Positions 31,968-40,654 of a DNA stretch of 52,413 bases are shown in pieces. Position numbers and translations under genes: made by a program. Source of the DNA: Bacteroidales bacterium. GTDB lineage: Bacteria; Bacteroidota; Bacteroidia; Bacteroidales; UBA10428. Location: the NCBI GenBank assembly GCA_035299085.1, contig DATGXG010000050.1, forward strand, positions 1-52,413, read 5' to 3'. Every line of letters starts with the position of its first letter. Position 1 is the stretch's first letter. Below the pieces are notes generated by a model, which had not been told where the DNA came from, did not search any database, and was given only the letters and a program-made list of their open reading frames with translations.

Positions 31968-32202
31968 AAACCACGGAGTGGTTTAATTTGAATAGCGCCG
32001 GCTGAAAGCCGGTGTAAGCGAATATCCAATACATACAATACTTCTAACCACGGAGTGGTTAAATGTAAACATAACGGTTGAATACCGTTGACTGATAGTT
32101 TCACTTGTTCAAATTCAACCGCTAACGCGGTTGTGAAAACAACAAACGCCATAACACCGGCTTTCAGCCGGCGCTATTCACATTAATCCGCTAACGCGGA
32201 TT
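31968..32202. repeat. Cluster of short palindromes inside a 26-nt inverted repeat pair
   Basis: A 26-nt sequence starting GAATAGCGCCGGCTG (31990-32015) returns as its perfect complement at 32154-32179. The cluster also holds two AACCAC-GGA-GTGGTT hairpins (31969-31983 and 32046-32060) and two CCGC-TAAC-GCGG hairpins (32119-32130 and 32188-32199). This accounts for most of the 387-nt gene-free space 31899-32285. No coding frame was seen. Confidence 0.8.
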
Positions 32203-32251
32203 TTAGCTTAAGTTGAAGGCTATGGTCACAGACTTCGCCTGGCATAGCAAT

Positions 32252-32277
32252 AAAAAACCCCGGCGTGAAGGCCGGGG
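32252..32277 (-). terminator. Intrinsic terminator of the lipoprotein gene
   Basis: On the minus strand, CCCCGGC, loop CTTCAC, GCCGGGG is followed by six T, right after the stop codon at 32286. Confidence 0.85.
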
Positions 32278-32285
32278 CTGTTCAA

Positions 32286-33176
32286 TCAATTCCACCTGTG
32301 TTTTCTTTGCCTGAACTGAAAGTTGTAATTATACTGGTTGCCGTCTTTTTTAATTATCACTTCATGGCTGCATCCGTCACCGGCATAATCAATTGTGAAG
32401 TTGCCTCTTACACTGTTCTGAACATCAATGGTACCGCCAACTATACCATACCGGTAAGGAGTTTCTGAACACGGAACCATTACCAGCGGATTGGTGATTG
32501 TTCTTGTATAGTTTTCACCAAGTACATTTTTACCACTTGCCGAACCTGTAACAAAAATGGTATCGTTAAGCGGGTTCATATGTAGAGCCCATTCCCACAT
32601 ATGGCTTGCATTCCTGGTTATGAAAGTGTCGTTGCTGAATGTGACCTTTCCGTTTTCAAGTTCAATGCTGATCTGAAGCCTGAGTTTATTGTTCCAGCCT
32701 TCATTTGTAATGGTGCGTGTACCTTCAATCTTTGCGCCGTTGTAATAGAAATTGTTGAAAGTCATCACATGCTGTGCCTGCGGTATAAACCATCGGTTTG
32801 TTATGGTGAGGATAACCTGGCCCGAGCGGGTGATGGTATCCCCGTTGAAAACTGTTGAACAACCATCGCCGAAATCAATTGTGATCACTTTCGGAAATGT
32901 TGTGCTGTCAGGATGATCTACAGTTACCGTATAGCAAACTTCTGAAAATGTTGATTTCAGTGCTGATTCGTTATAACCATTATCATCAAGGGTTTTAACC
33001 TCTGTCATAGCCAGATTGTCAAGTTCGTCATACACGGCATCCACATAAGCTTCATCTTTTGCCAGTGCAATATCAGTTTTTGAAATGTTTCCATCCTGAT
33101 CCTTTGTGCAGGACCATCCGGCGAATACCAGTAACGAGATGAAAAATAAACCGGAAAAATGCTTTCTCATTTTCAT
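32286..33176 (-). CDS. Bacteroidota lipoprotein of unknown function
   Basis: A 296-residue lipoprotein. The signal peptide ends in FAGWSC, placing the lipidated Cys at about residue 23, followed by TKDQDGN (Asp-rich, in line with surface export signals in some Bacteroidota). The rest is beta-rich with repeated patterns such as DFGDGCSTVFNGDTITRSGQ, and VTGSASGKNVLGENYTRT, and a late DYAGDGCSHEVIIKKDGNQY. Two Gly-Asp-Gly-Cys motifs, one in each half, suggest an internal duplication. No enzyme motif was seen. It is a conserved hypothetical type in this phylum; function unknown. It has its own terminator. Confidence 0.7.
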   Translation of the reverse strand: MKMRKHFSGLFFISLLVFAGWSCTKDQDGNISKTDIALAKDEAYVDAVYDELDNLAMTEVKTLDDNGYNESALKSTFSEVCYTVTVDHPDSTTFPKVITIDFGDGCSTVFNGDTITRSGQVILTITNRWFIPQAQHVMTFNNFYYNGAKIEGTRTITNEGWNNKLRLQISIELENGKVTFSNDTFITRNASHMWEWALHMNPLNDTIFVTGSASGKNVLGENYTRTITNPLVMVPCSETPYRYGIVGGTIDVQNSVRGNFTIDYAGDGCSHEVIIKKDGNQYNYNFQFRQRKHRWN

Positions 33177-33352
33177 GGGTTGTTTTTTTAATTAGTAATA
33201 AATTTATACGAAGATTAATTTTGTGTTGTTTGAGAGGTTAGATTGTAAATTTGTTTAAAGGTTTAAAACAAAAGATTATTTTTTTTGCTATTAACTTATA
33301 CAAAGACGGTTAGTGAGGTTTGAAAAAGAATGTAACCAATCAGTCATATTAT

Positions 33353-33739
33353 ATGGAATATTTTTTCAGTAAAATTTTAAGTGCCGGTTTTGAGGATTCC
33401 ATTTCAAGAGTAGTGGAATGCTTAAAAACAGAAGGTTTTGGAATTGTCAGCGAAATTGACATGCAGGCGAAAATTAAAGAAAAGCTCAATAAGGATATCC
33501 GGAAATACCGCATCCTGGGCGCCTGCAATCCTTCCTTCGCCTATATGGCTCTTCAGAGTGAGGAAAAAATCGGTGTGATGCTTCCCTGCAATGTAGTTGT
33601 AATCGACAGGGAAAATGGCACAACTGAAGTTGCTGCTGTTGACCCGATGGCTTCCATGATGGCCATACAGAACCCTGACCTGGCCAACATAGCCTTCCAG
33701 GTTACCGAAAAATTGAAAAGCGTTGTGAACAAGCTCTGA
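33353..33739 (+). CDS. DUF302 domain protein
   Basis: A 128-residue protein of the DUF302 family. The start MEYFFSKILSAG at 33353 fits the family; an in-frame TTG at 33320 would add 11 residues that do not. Conserved signatures are DSISRVVECLKTEGFGIVSE in the first half and RILGACNPSFAYMAL, GVMLPCNVVVID in the second, ending with the MASMMAIQNP helix. The family has a duplicated alpha/beta fold and unknown role, perhaps ligand binding. The gene ends four nt before the metallophosphoesterase gene and is surely cotranscribed with it. Confidence 0.85.
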   Translation: MEYFFSKILSAGFEDSISRVVECLKTEGFGIVSEIDMQAKIKEKLNKDIRKYRILGACNPSFAYMALQSEEKIGVMLPCNVVVIDRENGTTEVAAVDPMASMMAIQNPDLANIAFQVTEKLKSVVNKL

Positions 33740-33743
33740 CAAG

Positions 33744-35012
33744 ATGCTGGCGAAAATTGCTGTTGTTATTGTTCTGCTGATTCCTCTTATTGAGTATTAT
33801 TGCTATAAGGCAATTCAATTGGTTGTTGAAAATGTTAGCCGAAAAAACAGGTTAATCATCCTGGTTTCATATGCCCTGGTTTCTTTTGGAATCATCTGGG
33901 CCCTGTTTTCATTCCGTATGTGGGCAACCACCTCCTGGCCGTCGCATTTCGTAAGGATTATTACCGGTTCACTGATTTCTCTGTTCTTCGGCAAGTTCGT
34001 GATCTTTTCCATTATGCTTGCCGGTGATATCCTTCTTTTTATAAGGATGATTCTTGAATGGATTTATGCTTTACCCGGCCATCTCAGGAAAGGTGAGTCA
34101 CTGGGAATTAAAAAAATGACCAGATCCCGGTTTATTGCCTATACGGCACTTGCGGCAGGGGGATTGCTTGTGGCCGGTCTTGACTATGGAATGACAAATA
34201 AATACAGGTACAGGGTAAGAAGAATACAGGTTCCGATCAATGATCTCCCGGAGGAACTAAACGGATTGCGTATTCTTCAGCTTTCCGATATTCATACGGG
34301 CAGCTTTGATAATATTGAAGCTGTTGATCACGGGATTGACATGGCTCTTAATGAAAAACCAGATCTGATACTTTTTACAGGTGACCTTGTAAATTACAGA
34401 TCGGATGAAGCCGGGCCATACCGTCAAGTGTTCAGGCGTCTGAAAGCACCGCTGGGCGTTTATTCTGTCCTGGGCAATCATGATTACAGCGACTACCTTA
34501 CCTGGCCTGATGAACAGTCGAAACAGGAGGATTTTGAAAAGCTGAAGCAATATGAAGAATCAATGGGATGGACACTGCTCACCAATCAGCATGTGATTTT
34601 AAACTGGAAAGGACAGGATTTTGCATTGATCGGTTCGGAAAACTGGAGTACCCATGCCCGTTTTAAAAAATACGGCGATTTAAAAAAGGCTACAGAGGGA
34701 CTGGAAAAATATAAATTGCCTCTTAAAATTCTTATGAGCCATGACCCGTCGCACTGGGATGCGCAGATAAGGCCATATTACAGCGATATCAACCTTACAC
34801 TGAGCGGCCATACCCATGGAATGCAAATGGGAATTGAAATTCCGGGATTTAAATGGAGCCCTGTCAAATATCTGTATAAACAATGGGCAGGACTGTATCA
34901 TGAAGGTGATCAGTACCTTTACGTAAACAGGGGCTTCGGATTTATCGGATATGACGGGAGGTTAGGCATTCTGCCTGAAATTACGGTAATTGAAGTGGTG
35001 AAAGGGGTTTAA
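33744..35012 (+). CDS. Membrane-anchored metallophosphoesterase
   Basis: A 422-residue calcineurin-like phosphoesterase. Three or four hydrophobic helices in residues 1-145 anchor it. Metal-site motifs in order are LSDIHTG (Asp and His), FTGDLVN (Asp), LGNHDYS (Asn-His), MSHDPSHWD (His) and GHTHGMQMG (two His). All are present, so it should be active. The branch (YkuE/YaeI-like) includes UDP-diacylglucosamine hydrolases and phosphodiesterases of lipids, but the substrate is not settled. It overlaps by four nt with the 3' end of the convergent M24 gene. Confidence 0.9.
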   Translation: MLAKIAVVIVLLIPLIEYYCYKAIQLVVENVSRKNRLIILVSYALVSFGIIWALFSFRMWATTSWPSHFVRIITGSLISLFFGKFVIFSIMLAGDILLFIRMILEWIYALPGHLRKGESLGIKKMTRSRFIAYTALAAGGLLVAGLDYGMTNKYRYRVRRIQVPINDLPEELNGLRILQLSDIHTGSFDNIEAVDHGIDMALNEKPDLILFTGDLVNYRSDEAGPYRQVFRRLKAPLGVYSVLGNHDYSDYLTWPDEQSKQEDFEKLKQYEESMGWTLLTNQHVILNWKGQDFALIGSENWSTHARFKKYGDLKKATEGLEKYKLPLKILMSHDPSHWDAQIRPYYSDINLTLSGHTHGMQMGIEIPGFKWSPVKYLYKQWAGLYHEGDQYLYVNRGFGFIGYDGRLGILPEITVIEVVKGV

Positions 35013-36199
35013 ACCACAATCATTCCCCTGTTTAGCCCGGTAATGCAACGGCCACCGGCGGGCGTTACAATAAATGTATTTTCGATACCCACCATTCCGC
35101 GGCCTTCAATCCCTTTTTTAGGTTCCAGGGCAAGGACCATGTTTTCTTCCAGAGGCGAATCAAACCCTTTGGCAATTACAGGAACCTCGTCAATTACAAG
35201 ACCTATCCCGTGTCCAAGGAATTTCACCTGCCTGTAGCCGAAACCCATAAAGTTTCTGAGAAATTCAGGAGAAAGGCTTTTCATTGTGTCTTCATAAAGC
35301 ACGGACGGTATGGTGCCCGGCCTGAGCTGCTCTGCAAGCCGGTCCTGCAGGTCAACACATGCCATATGCTGAGTCAGCAGGTTGTTGTCTGGTTTTTGCC
35401 CAAAAATATACACAACCGTTTTGTCGGTATGGTAGCCGTCAATGCCGAAGCCTATATCAATAAAGACAAGATCGCCCGTTGCCAGTTTCCTTGTCCTGCT
35501 TCCGAGAAGGGGAACGGCTGGACTCATCCCGTAATTGCCTCCCGGCCCGTTGAAGCTTGTCGGAAACAGGCTGCTCTCGCCAAATGCAATGTGTCCGATA
35601 GCTATTTCAGTATCGAGCATCCCAAAACGGGCTATGCCGTGATGTCCCTGTTTCAGCATTTCTTCATACAACTTTCCGGCCAGGTCAACTTCTGTCATCC
35701 CTTCTTTAAGCAACAGCGGAACTTTTTCTTCCAGGACAACCCTGTGCGCTTCTCCTGAACGAATCATGATTTCGAGTTCATATTCACTTTTTAAGGAACG
35801 GATACCAGCAATAACCGGGTCGAGGGGCATGACATCGGTAAACGGGAAATATTTCTGAAATCTTTTAAGAAAGGCAAGGGGCAGAAATTCCGTTTCTACA
35901 TGCATTATACCGGGTATGGTGGCATACGCAGCCGCTGCATCACGAAAACTATCCATTGGCCTGATCACGGGAAACAAGGATTCATTCTGCGCCCTTTCAA
36001 AACTGCGCCTTACCCAGAATACGGGATCTCCTTCAGGTGTGATCAGCAACATTCCATCCTGCATAGTTCCGGTGAAATAGAACAGGTTAATCTTGCTGAA
36101 AATGGCAGCCATTTTCCAGCCTTCATTGTGAACATTCATCAGTTGCCTGAAACGATTGATTCTTGAAGTTAGCTCAGACAGGGGAGTTTTAACAAACAT
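35009..36199 (-). CDS. M24 family metallopeptidase (Xaa-Pro aminopeptidase / creatinase-like)
   Basis: A 396-residue protein with a creatinase-type N-terminal domain (residues 1-160, with INLFYFTGTMQDGMLLITPE) and a pita-bread catalytic domain. Metal ligands are Asp in FIDIGFGIDGYHTDKTVV (the usual two Asp), His in LGHGIGLVIDEVPV, Glu in LALEPKKGIEGRG and Glu in GIENTFIVT. All five are present. M24B peptidases cleave X-Pro peptides, though a few family members act on other amides. Signal sequence is absent, so it is cytoplasmic. It is convergent with the metallophosphoesterase gene (four-nt overlap). Confidence 0.9.
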   Translation of the reverse strand: MFVKTPLSELTSRINRFRQLMNVHNEGWKMAAIFSKINLFYFTGTMQDGMLLITPEGDPVFWVRRSFERAQNESLFPVIRPMDSFRDAAAAYATIPGIMHVETEFLPLAFLKRFQKYFPFTDVMPLDPVIAGIRSLKSEYELEIMIRSGEAHRVVLEEKVPLLLKEGMTEVDLAGKLYEEMLKQGHHGIARFGMLDTEIAIGHIAFGESSLFPTSFNGPGGNYGMSPAVPLLGSRTRKLATGDLVFIDIGFGIDGYHTDKTVVYIFGQKPDNNLLTQHMACVDLQDRLAEQLRPGTIPSVLYEDTMKSLSPEFLRNFMGFGYRQVKFLGHGIGLVIDEVPVIAKGFDSPLEENMVLALEPKKGIEGRGMVGIENTFIVTPAGGRCITGLNRGMIVV

Positions 36200-36247
36200 G
36201 GTGACTTTTTTAGGAATTCATTTTATTAAAACAAAACAACAATACTA

Positions 36248-36255
36248 TATCTTTG
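36248..36255 (+). promoter_or_regulatory. Putative -7 element for the phosphatase-superfamily gene
   Basis: TATCTTTG matches TAnnTTTG, 37 nt before the ATG. Confidence 0.5.
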
Positions 36256-36292
36256 CCCGTTCACTTTTTGTATTTCATTTCAAAGATAACAT

Positions 36293-37948
36293 ATGCACAA
36301 GATTAATATATTTCTGCTTTCCTGTATTTCCGGTTTCCTTTTGTTTTCTGCTCCTGTCCGTTCCCAGAATTTCAAAATTCCTTCAGAAAAGCCAAAGCTT
36401 ATTGTAGGCATTGTAGTTAGCCAGATGCGGTATGATTATATACAAAGATTCTGGGATAAGTTGGATGACAATGGATTCAAATTACTTGCCGACAGGGGCA
36501 CCTACTGCCGGAACACTCGTTTCAACTACCTTTTCTCGCAGGAAGGTGTCGGACATGCCAGCATATCCACAGGCACAACACCGGCCGATCACGGAATCGT
36601 AGGCAGGGAATGGTACTTATACCTGCAGGATAAAATTGAAGGAAGTACAGAGGACCAGCAATACAAAGCCGTCGGGGGTGATGTGGATAACGGGCATTAC
36701 AGTCCCAAAAACCTCATGTGTACCACATTCGGCGATGAGCTCAGGTTATCCAACAATTTTACATCTAAAGTATTTTCAATTTCTCCGGATCCCGCTCCCG
36801 GAATATTCTCGGCAGGACACACCGCTAACGGCTCTTACTGGTTTGATCCGCGGACCGGAAACTGGATTACAAGCACCTATTATACCGATACCCTTCCGAA
36901 ATGGGTAAATGATTTCAATGCAAAAAAGTTTCCCGACATATACCTTAAAGAAAACTGGGAGACTTTGCTGTCGATCGACAAATACACGGAAAGCCTTCCG
37001 GATAAAAACAAATATGAGACGGGACTGAAAGGTCAGACTACTTTCCCGTATATACTTGCCGACCTGTCTGAAGTTAAGAAAAACAGGCTCGATTACAGTC
37101 TGCTGAATAAAACACCTTTCGGATTTACCTATACGAGTGATTTTGCCGTTAACCTGATTGCCAACGAAAAACTGGGTGAGGATGATGTGCCTGATGTGCT
37201 GATGGTATGTTTTACCGCTCTTGAAAACATAGGCGATCTTTTCGGTCCGAATTCTGTGGAACTTGAAGATGCCTTTCTGAGGCTCGATAAGGAACTGGCG
37301 CATTTCCTGAGTTTTCTTGATGAGCAGGTGGGCAAACAGAATACGCTCGTATTCCTCACTTCCGATCATGGTGTGGCACAGGTGCCGTCGTACCTGAGCG
37401 ACAGCAAAATTCCGGCGGGATATTTTAATAGCAATGGAGCCATCTCGTTGTTGATGAGTGCTCTCAACAATACGTATGGAAAGGGCGAGTGGATAAGGGC
37501 ATACCATGCTCAGCAGATTTACCTGAATCACACACTTATTGAGGATTCCAAGCTGTCGCTTACCCAGATGCAGGATTATATCGCCCAGTTTATGCTGCAG
37601 TTTTCGGGGGTTGCCAACACGGTAACATCACGGACAATGCAGACAGCAAACTTTACAGACGGCGTATTCAGGAAAATTCAGAATAGCTATAACCAGAAGC
37701 GTTCGGGTGATGTGATTATCAATCTTAAAGCCGGCTGGGTAGAAAAAGGAGAGGCTTCCACAGGAGGGACATCATCCTATTCCTATGATTCAAGAATTCC
37801 GCTTATATGGTATGGCTGGAAACTCGGCCGTGGCAATATAACCCGCGAAGTGGATATCATTGATATAGCTCCAACGATATCAACATTCCTGAACATAACC
37901 TATCCGAACTCCTGTACCGGTACTCCGATTTATGAGCTGATGCAATAG
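36293..37948 (+). CDS. Alkaline phosphatase superfamily protein (PafA-like), exported, altered motif
   Basis: A 551-residue exported phosphatase or phosphodiesterase. A signal peptide (INIFLLSCISGFLLFSAPV) is followed by metal-site and nucleophile signatures: VVSQMRYDYIQRFWDK, QEGVGHASISTGTTP with a Ser at the nucleophile position, then DHGIVGREW, TSDHGVAQVPS and, at the end, IDIAPTIS. In the PafA group the active-site Lys and Arg lie in a motif like SLKDRG just ahead of an AGHTAN sequence; here it reads SPDPAPGIFSAGHTAN. The substitution removes both basic side chains, so activity on monoesters may be lost or changed. No neighbour explains its job. Confidence 0.82.
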   Translation: MHKINIFLLSCISGFLLFSAPVRSQNFKIPSEKPKLIVGIVVSQMRYDYIQRFWDKLDDNGFKLLADRGTYCRNTRFNYLFSQEGVGHASISTGTTPADHGIVGREWYLYLQDKIEGSTEDQQYKAVGGDVDNGHYSPKNLMCTTFGDELRLSNNFTSKVFSISPDPAPGIFSAGHTANGSYWFDPRTGNWITSTYYTDTLPKWVNDFNAKKFPDIYLKENWETLLSIDKYTESLPDKNKYETGLKGQTTFPYILADLSEVKKNRLDYSLLNKTPFGFTYTSDFAVNLIANEKLGEDDVPDVLMVCFTALENIGDLFGPNSVELEDAFLRLDKELAHFLSFLDEQVGKQNTLVFLTSDHGVAQVPSYLSDSKIPAGYFNSNGAISLLMSALNNTYGKGEWIRAYHAQQIYLNHTLIEDSKLSLTQMQDYIAQFMLQFSGVANTVTSRTMQTANFTDGVFRKIQNSYNQKRSGDVIINLKAGWVEKGEASTGGTSSYSYDSRIPLIWYGWKLGRGNITREVDIIDIAPTISTFLNITYPNSCTGTPIYELMQ

Positions 37949-37960
37949 CCGCCTTGCGAG

Positions 37961-38029
37961 CCGTCATTGCGAGGAGCCAGATATTACTTTGATTATATCA
38001 GGATATAGATGCGACGAAGCAATCTGCCC
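37961..38029. repeat. Widespread CATTGCGAGGAG / GCGACGAAGCAATCTG repeat, split by a 31-nt insert
   Basis: CGTCATTGCGAGGAGC at 37962 and GCGACGAAGCAATCTGCC at 38011 are the two halves of a sequence known from many bacterial genomes, normally adjacent. Here about 33 nt of AT-rich DNA separate them. It explains part of the 183-nt gap; the rest shows nothing. Confidence 0.75.
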
Positions 38030-38131
38030 GAACAGGTAAAACATATCCAAACGTGATTGAATTAACACCGAACACCGAACACTGATTTTTGATTTAAGAA
38101 GTTTTCCCTAACAGATTAACAGACAAACAGA

Positions 38132-40591
38132 CTAAAACGAAAACTGCATACTGGCCCTTATCCCGAACGGGCTTGTGTGCGGATGATCGAGGTAAGAGAA
38201 TCGCCAGATGGCATCCACCCTGAAAAGTTTGAATATATTTTCAATACCCAAACCGGCTTCATAATAGGGCTTGTGAAGGGCAGACAAACCCTCGGGAAAT
38301 GCCATTACTTTCCTGTTTTTATCCGACAGATTCCCGTAAAGAATATTACAGCTTGCCACTTCACGCCAGTGCAACCGCCGGATTAGCGGTATTCGGTTGA
38401 GGAAAAACCCGTTGAGATGTTGTTCTGCCCATATGCTGGCGTATTCATCACTTACGAACTCATAATAGTTCATCATATTGAACGAAAGCGGGTCATAGGC
38501 ATAGGTTTCATTTCCTTCATGAAGCTTCAGAAGCGGATAGGGAAGAGTGCCGAACACTTTCCCGATTGTAACCCTGTACTTCAGGTAACCAAAAGGATTG
38601 GTTTCCATTTTGTCGGATATCTTCAACCTGATCTTGTAATATTCATACTGGCTTCCAAAAACGCCTTTAGGACCGTATGTCAGATCCAGGTCAAGTGTCG
38701 GATAGGATGATCCCAGGCTCTTTCTTTCAAATTTTCCCCATACGAATTTTTCCCTGTAAGCAAAATGTGTACTGAGTGTTATTTCGGCCGATGTCACGGA
38801 GGGCTGAGAAAGAGTATCAAACACATCTGAAATATGATTGAAGGGGATATACTTGGTTGAGTAAATAGACTGCCAGTTTACTTTCAGTGTGTTTGAAAAG
38901 CCCAGGGCCCACTCATGTTCATAAAAGGCATTGAACTGATCAACCATTGTGAGCTTGTAATTCGGGTTCCTGCGGAGAATGGAGGTGAGGTAATTGTCAT
39001 CAAGGAATGCGTTTTCACTTTTACCCAGTTGCCGGATATCGTGAAAATATGAAACAGTGGCTGTCCTCCGGGGATTGGTATTAAACATGTACTGTGTATA
39101 CAAACCGTATTTGAAGCGGTTATCGTCGAAACCATAAGCCACATGTCCGCCGAACATTACCTTTGTGCTGAATGCATTGCTTGTACGACCGCCAAGACGT
39201 AAACGGGGACCTTCAATGACATTGGAACTGAACGTAGTATAATAAGGCCCTATTTCAACAGGTCCCGCCACTATGTAATAGTTGGCAAGCATATTCACAA
39301 CCGTGTTGATTGTTTTGAAGAAAGGCACTTTCTTTACGGAATCAACCATTGAATAGATTTTGCTGTCCTCCCCGGTCAGTTCTGTCTTGCGGTTTTCTTC
39401 CCAGAATTTATCATCCTTGTCGATTTTGTTTTCAAGCAGATATGTGTCCGTCGTCATCTTTTTCACAGGCTCCGGAACCGGTTCGTTGAGTTGAATGCTG
39501 TCGTATACAGCACTTTTCCTGCCAAAGAAACCATATGTTTTTTCAGCCAGGTTAAAATCAATTATAAGATCCTCGCTGGTGAGAAACCAGGTTGTGTCAT
39601 TTATCTTGTCGTACTTGTAGGTGGCTACCATGTCTTTCAGCAGGTTCAGGTTGACATCTGCCGAAACACGGAGCTGCACCTGCTTGATGGCATAGCTTGT
39701 ATCAGCCACCCAGAAAAAACCATGAAATGTCCGCTCCTGTTTCCTTTTCGGTTTAAAGGCAATCTTTCGGCACCATGTACCATCGATGAAAGCGCTGTCT
39801 TCGAGAAAGTATTTATAATACAGGCGACCGACTCCGGCAATGGGGCTTACAAATCCCGGATCAAAAAAGAATATGAAATCATCATAAATATTGAGTTGCT
39901 GGTACATTTTGCCGGTGTATTGCGACACTGTCTTATTTTCAATACCGCTTATCTTAAATCCTTCAATGACTTCACGGTTTACAGGAGGATTTTTTGAACG
40001 GTAAATTTTCGACACCGTTTCAGTAATCAGCAGTGGCAGGTAGTTCTTGTTGAAAACCTCAGAAGAATCCATGTAGTCAAAGACAAAGCTGAAATCCTTC
40101 AAAAGCCTTGAGTCTTTGAAGTTTTTATCAATATTATTCAGGTCAAGTCTGAGCTTGGTGTAAGCTTTAAACTGGTAATCGCTTAACCGGGCAGGATTAT
40201 TCTGTTTTTTGTGTTCATTTATTTTCTTCAGAATTTTAAAAGCCGGATTTTCACCGGGTGTGACTACTACGGCATCCAGGGCAATGCTTTTAGGGACCAG
40301 CTTGATCTCGAGGTTTTGCGTTTTTCCTTTTTCAACATGCAGTTTCATAACCTCATAGCCAAGGCTCGACACCAGCAAGGTATCCGTTGCTTTGTTTGTA
40401 TTGAGAAAAAAAGAACCGTCGGTCTCACTGATTGTGCCAACAAGGCTGTGCTGAAAGCCGATATTTACATAAGGAATGGGCTGACTGGTTTCAGCGTCTG
40501 TAATATTACCCTTAATGACAGTATTCTGAGCAAGGACAGTGATTCCTGACCAAAGAAGAGCCAGCAGGGTAACAGGTATTTTTTTGTTCAT
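38132..40591 (-). CDS. DUF5686 outer-membrane protein with carboxypeptidase-like regulatory domain
   Basis: An 819-residue outer-membrane protein. Signal peptide MNKKIPVTLLALLWSGITVL, then a CarboxypepD_reg-like beta-sandwich (residues 22-110, with KGNITDAETSQPIPYVNIGF and DTLLVSSLGYEVMKL), then the DUF5686 region with DAVVVTPGENPAFKILKKIN and EHKKQNNPARLSDYQFKAYT, and a C-terminal barrel-like part ending with the aromatic GIRASMQFSF, as expected for outer-membrane insertion. The family is found only in Bacteroidota and its role is unknown; TonB-dependent-like partners were not seen. It lies directly upstream of the DUF5020 gene on the same strand, but the order and the -7 element suggest separate transcripts. 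Confidence 0.9.
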   Translation of the reverse strand: MNKKIPVTLLALLWSGITVLAQNTVIKGNITDAETSQPIPYVNIGFQHSLVGTISETDGSFFLNTNKATDTLLVSSLGYEVMKLHVEKGKTQNLEIKLVPKSIALDAVVVTPGENPAFKILKKINEHKKQNNPARLSDYQFKAYTKLRLDLNNIDKNFKDSRLLKDFSFVFDYMDSSEVFNKNYLPLLITETVSKIYRSKNPPVNREVIEGFKISGIENKTVSQYTGKMYQQLNIYDDFIFFFDPGFVSPIAGVGRLYYKYFLEDSAFIDGTWCRKIAFKPKRKQERTFHGFFWVADTSYAIKQVQLRVSADVNLNLLKDMVATYKYDKINDTTWFLTSEDLIIDFNLAEKTYGFFGRKSAVYDSIQLNEPVPEPVKKMTTDTYLLENKIDKDDKFWEENRKTELTGEDSKIYSMVDSVKKVPFFKTINTVVNMLANYYIVAGPVEIGPYYTTFSSNVIEGPRLRLGGRTSNAFSTKVMFGGHVAYGFDDNRFKYGLYTQYMFNTNPRRTATVSYFHDIRQLGKSENAFLDDNYLTSILRRNPNYKLTMVDQFNAFYEHEWALGFSNTLKVNWQSIYSTKYIPFNHISDVFDTLSQPSVTSAEITLSTHFAYREKFVWGKFERKSLGSSYPTLDLDLTYGPKGVFGSQYEYYKIRLKISDKMETNPFGYLKYRVTIGKVFGTLPYPLLKLHEGNETYAYDPLSFNMMNYYEFVSDEYASIWAEQHLNGFFLNRIPLIRRLHWREVASCNILYGNLSDKNRKVMAFPEGLSALHKPYYEAGLGIENIFKLFRVDAIWRFSYLDHPHTSPFGIRASMQFSF

Positions 40592-40617
40592 TCTGTAAAC
40601 GGGTGAACGATCAGTTG

Positions 40618-40625
40618 CAAAGGTA
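40618..40625 (-). promoter_or_regulatory. Putative -7 element for the DUF5686 gene
   Basis: The minus strand reads TACCTTTG, matching TAnnTTTG, 26 nt before the start codon. Confidence 0.5.
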
Positions 40626-40654
40626 AGTCAAAGGAGATAAACTAGGTTGCTAAA

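Noticed and set aside
36776..37531. 251-codon minus-strand frame inside the phosphatase-superfamily gene
   Set aside because: It is antisense to the family motifs of the plus-strand protein, and its own translation is not protein-like.
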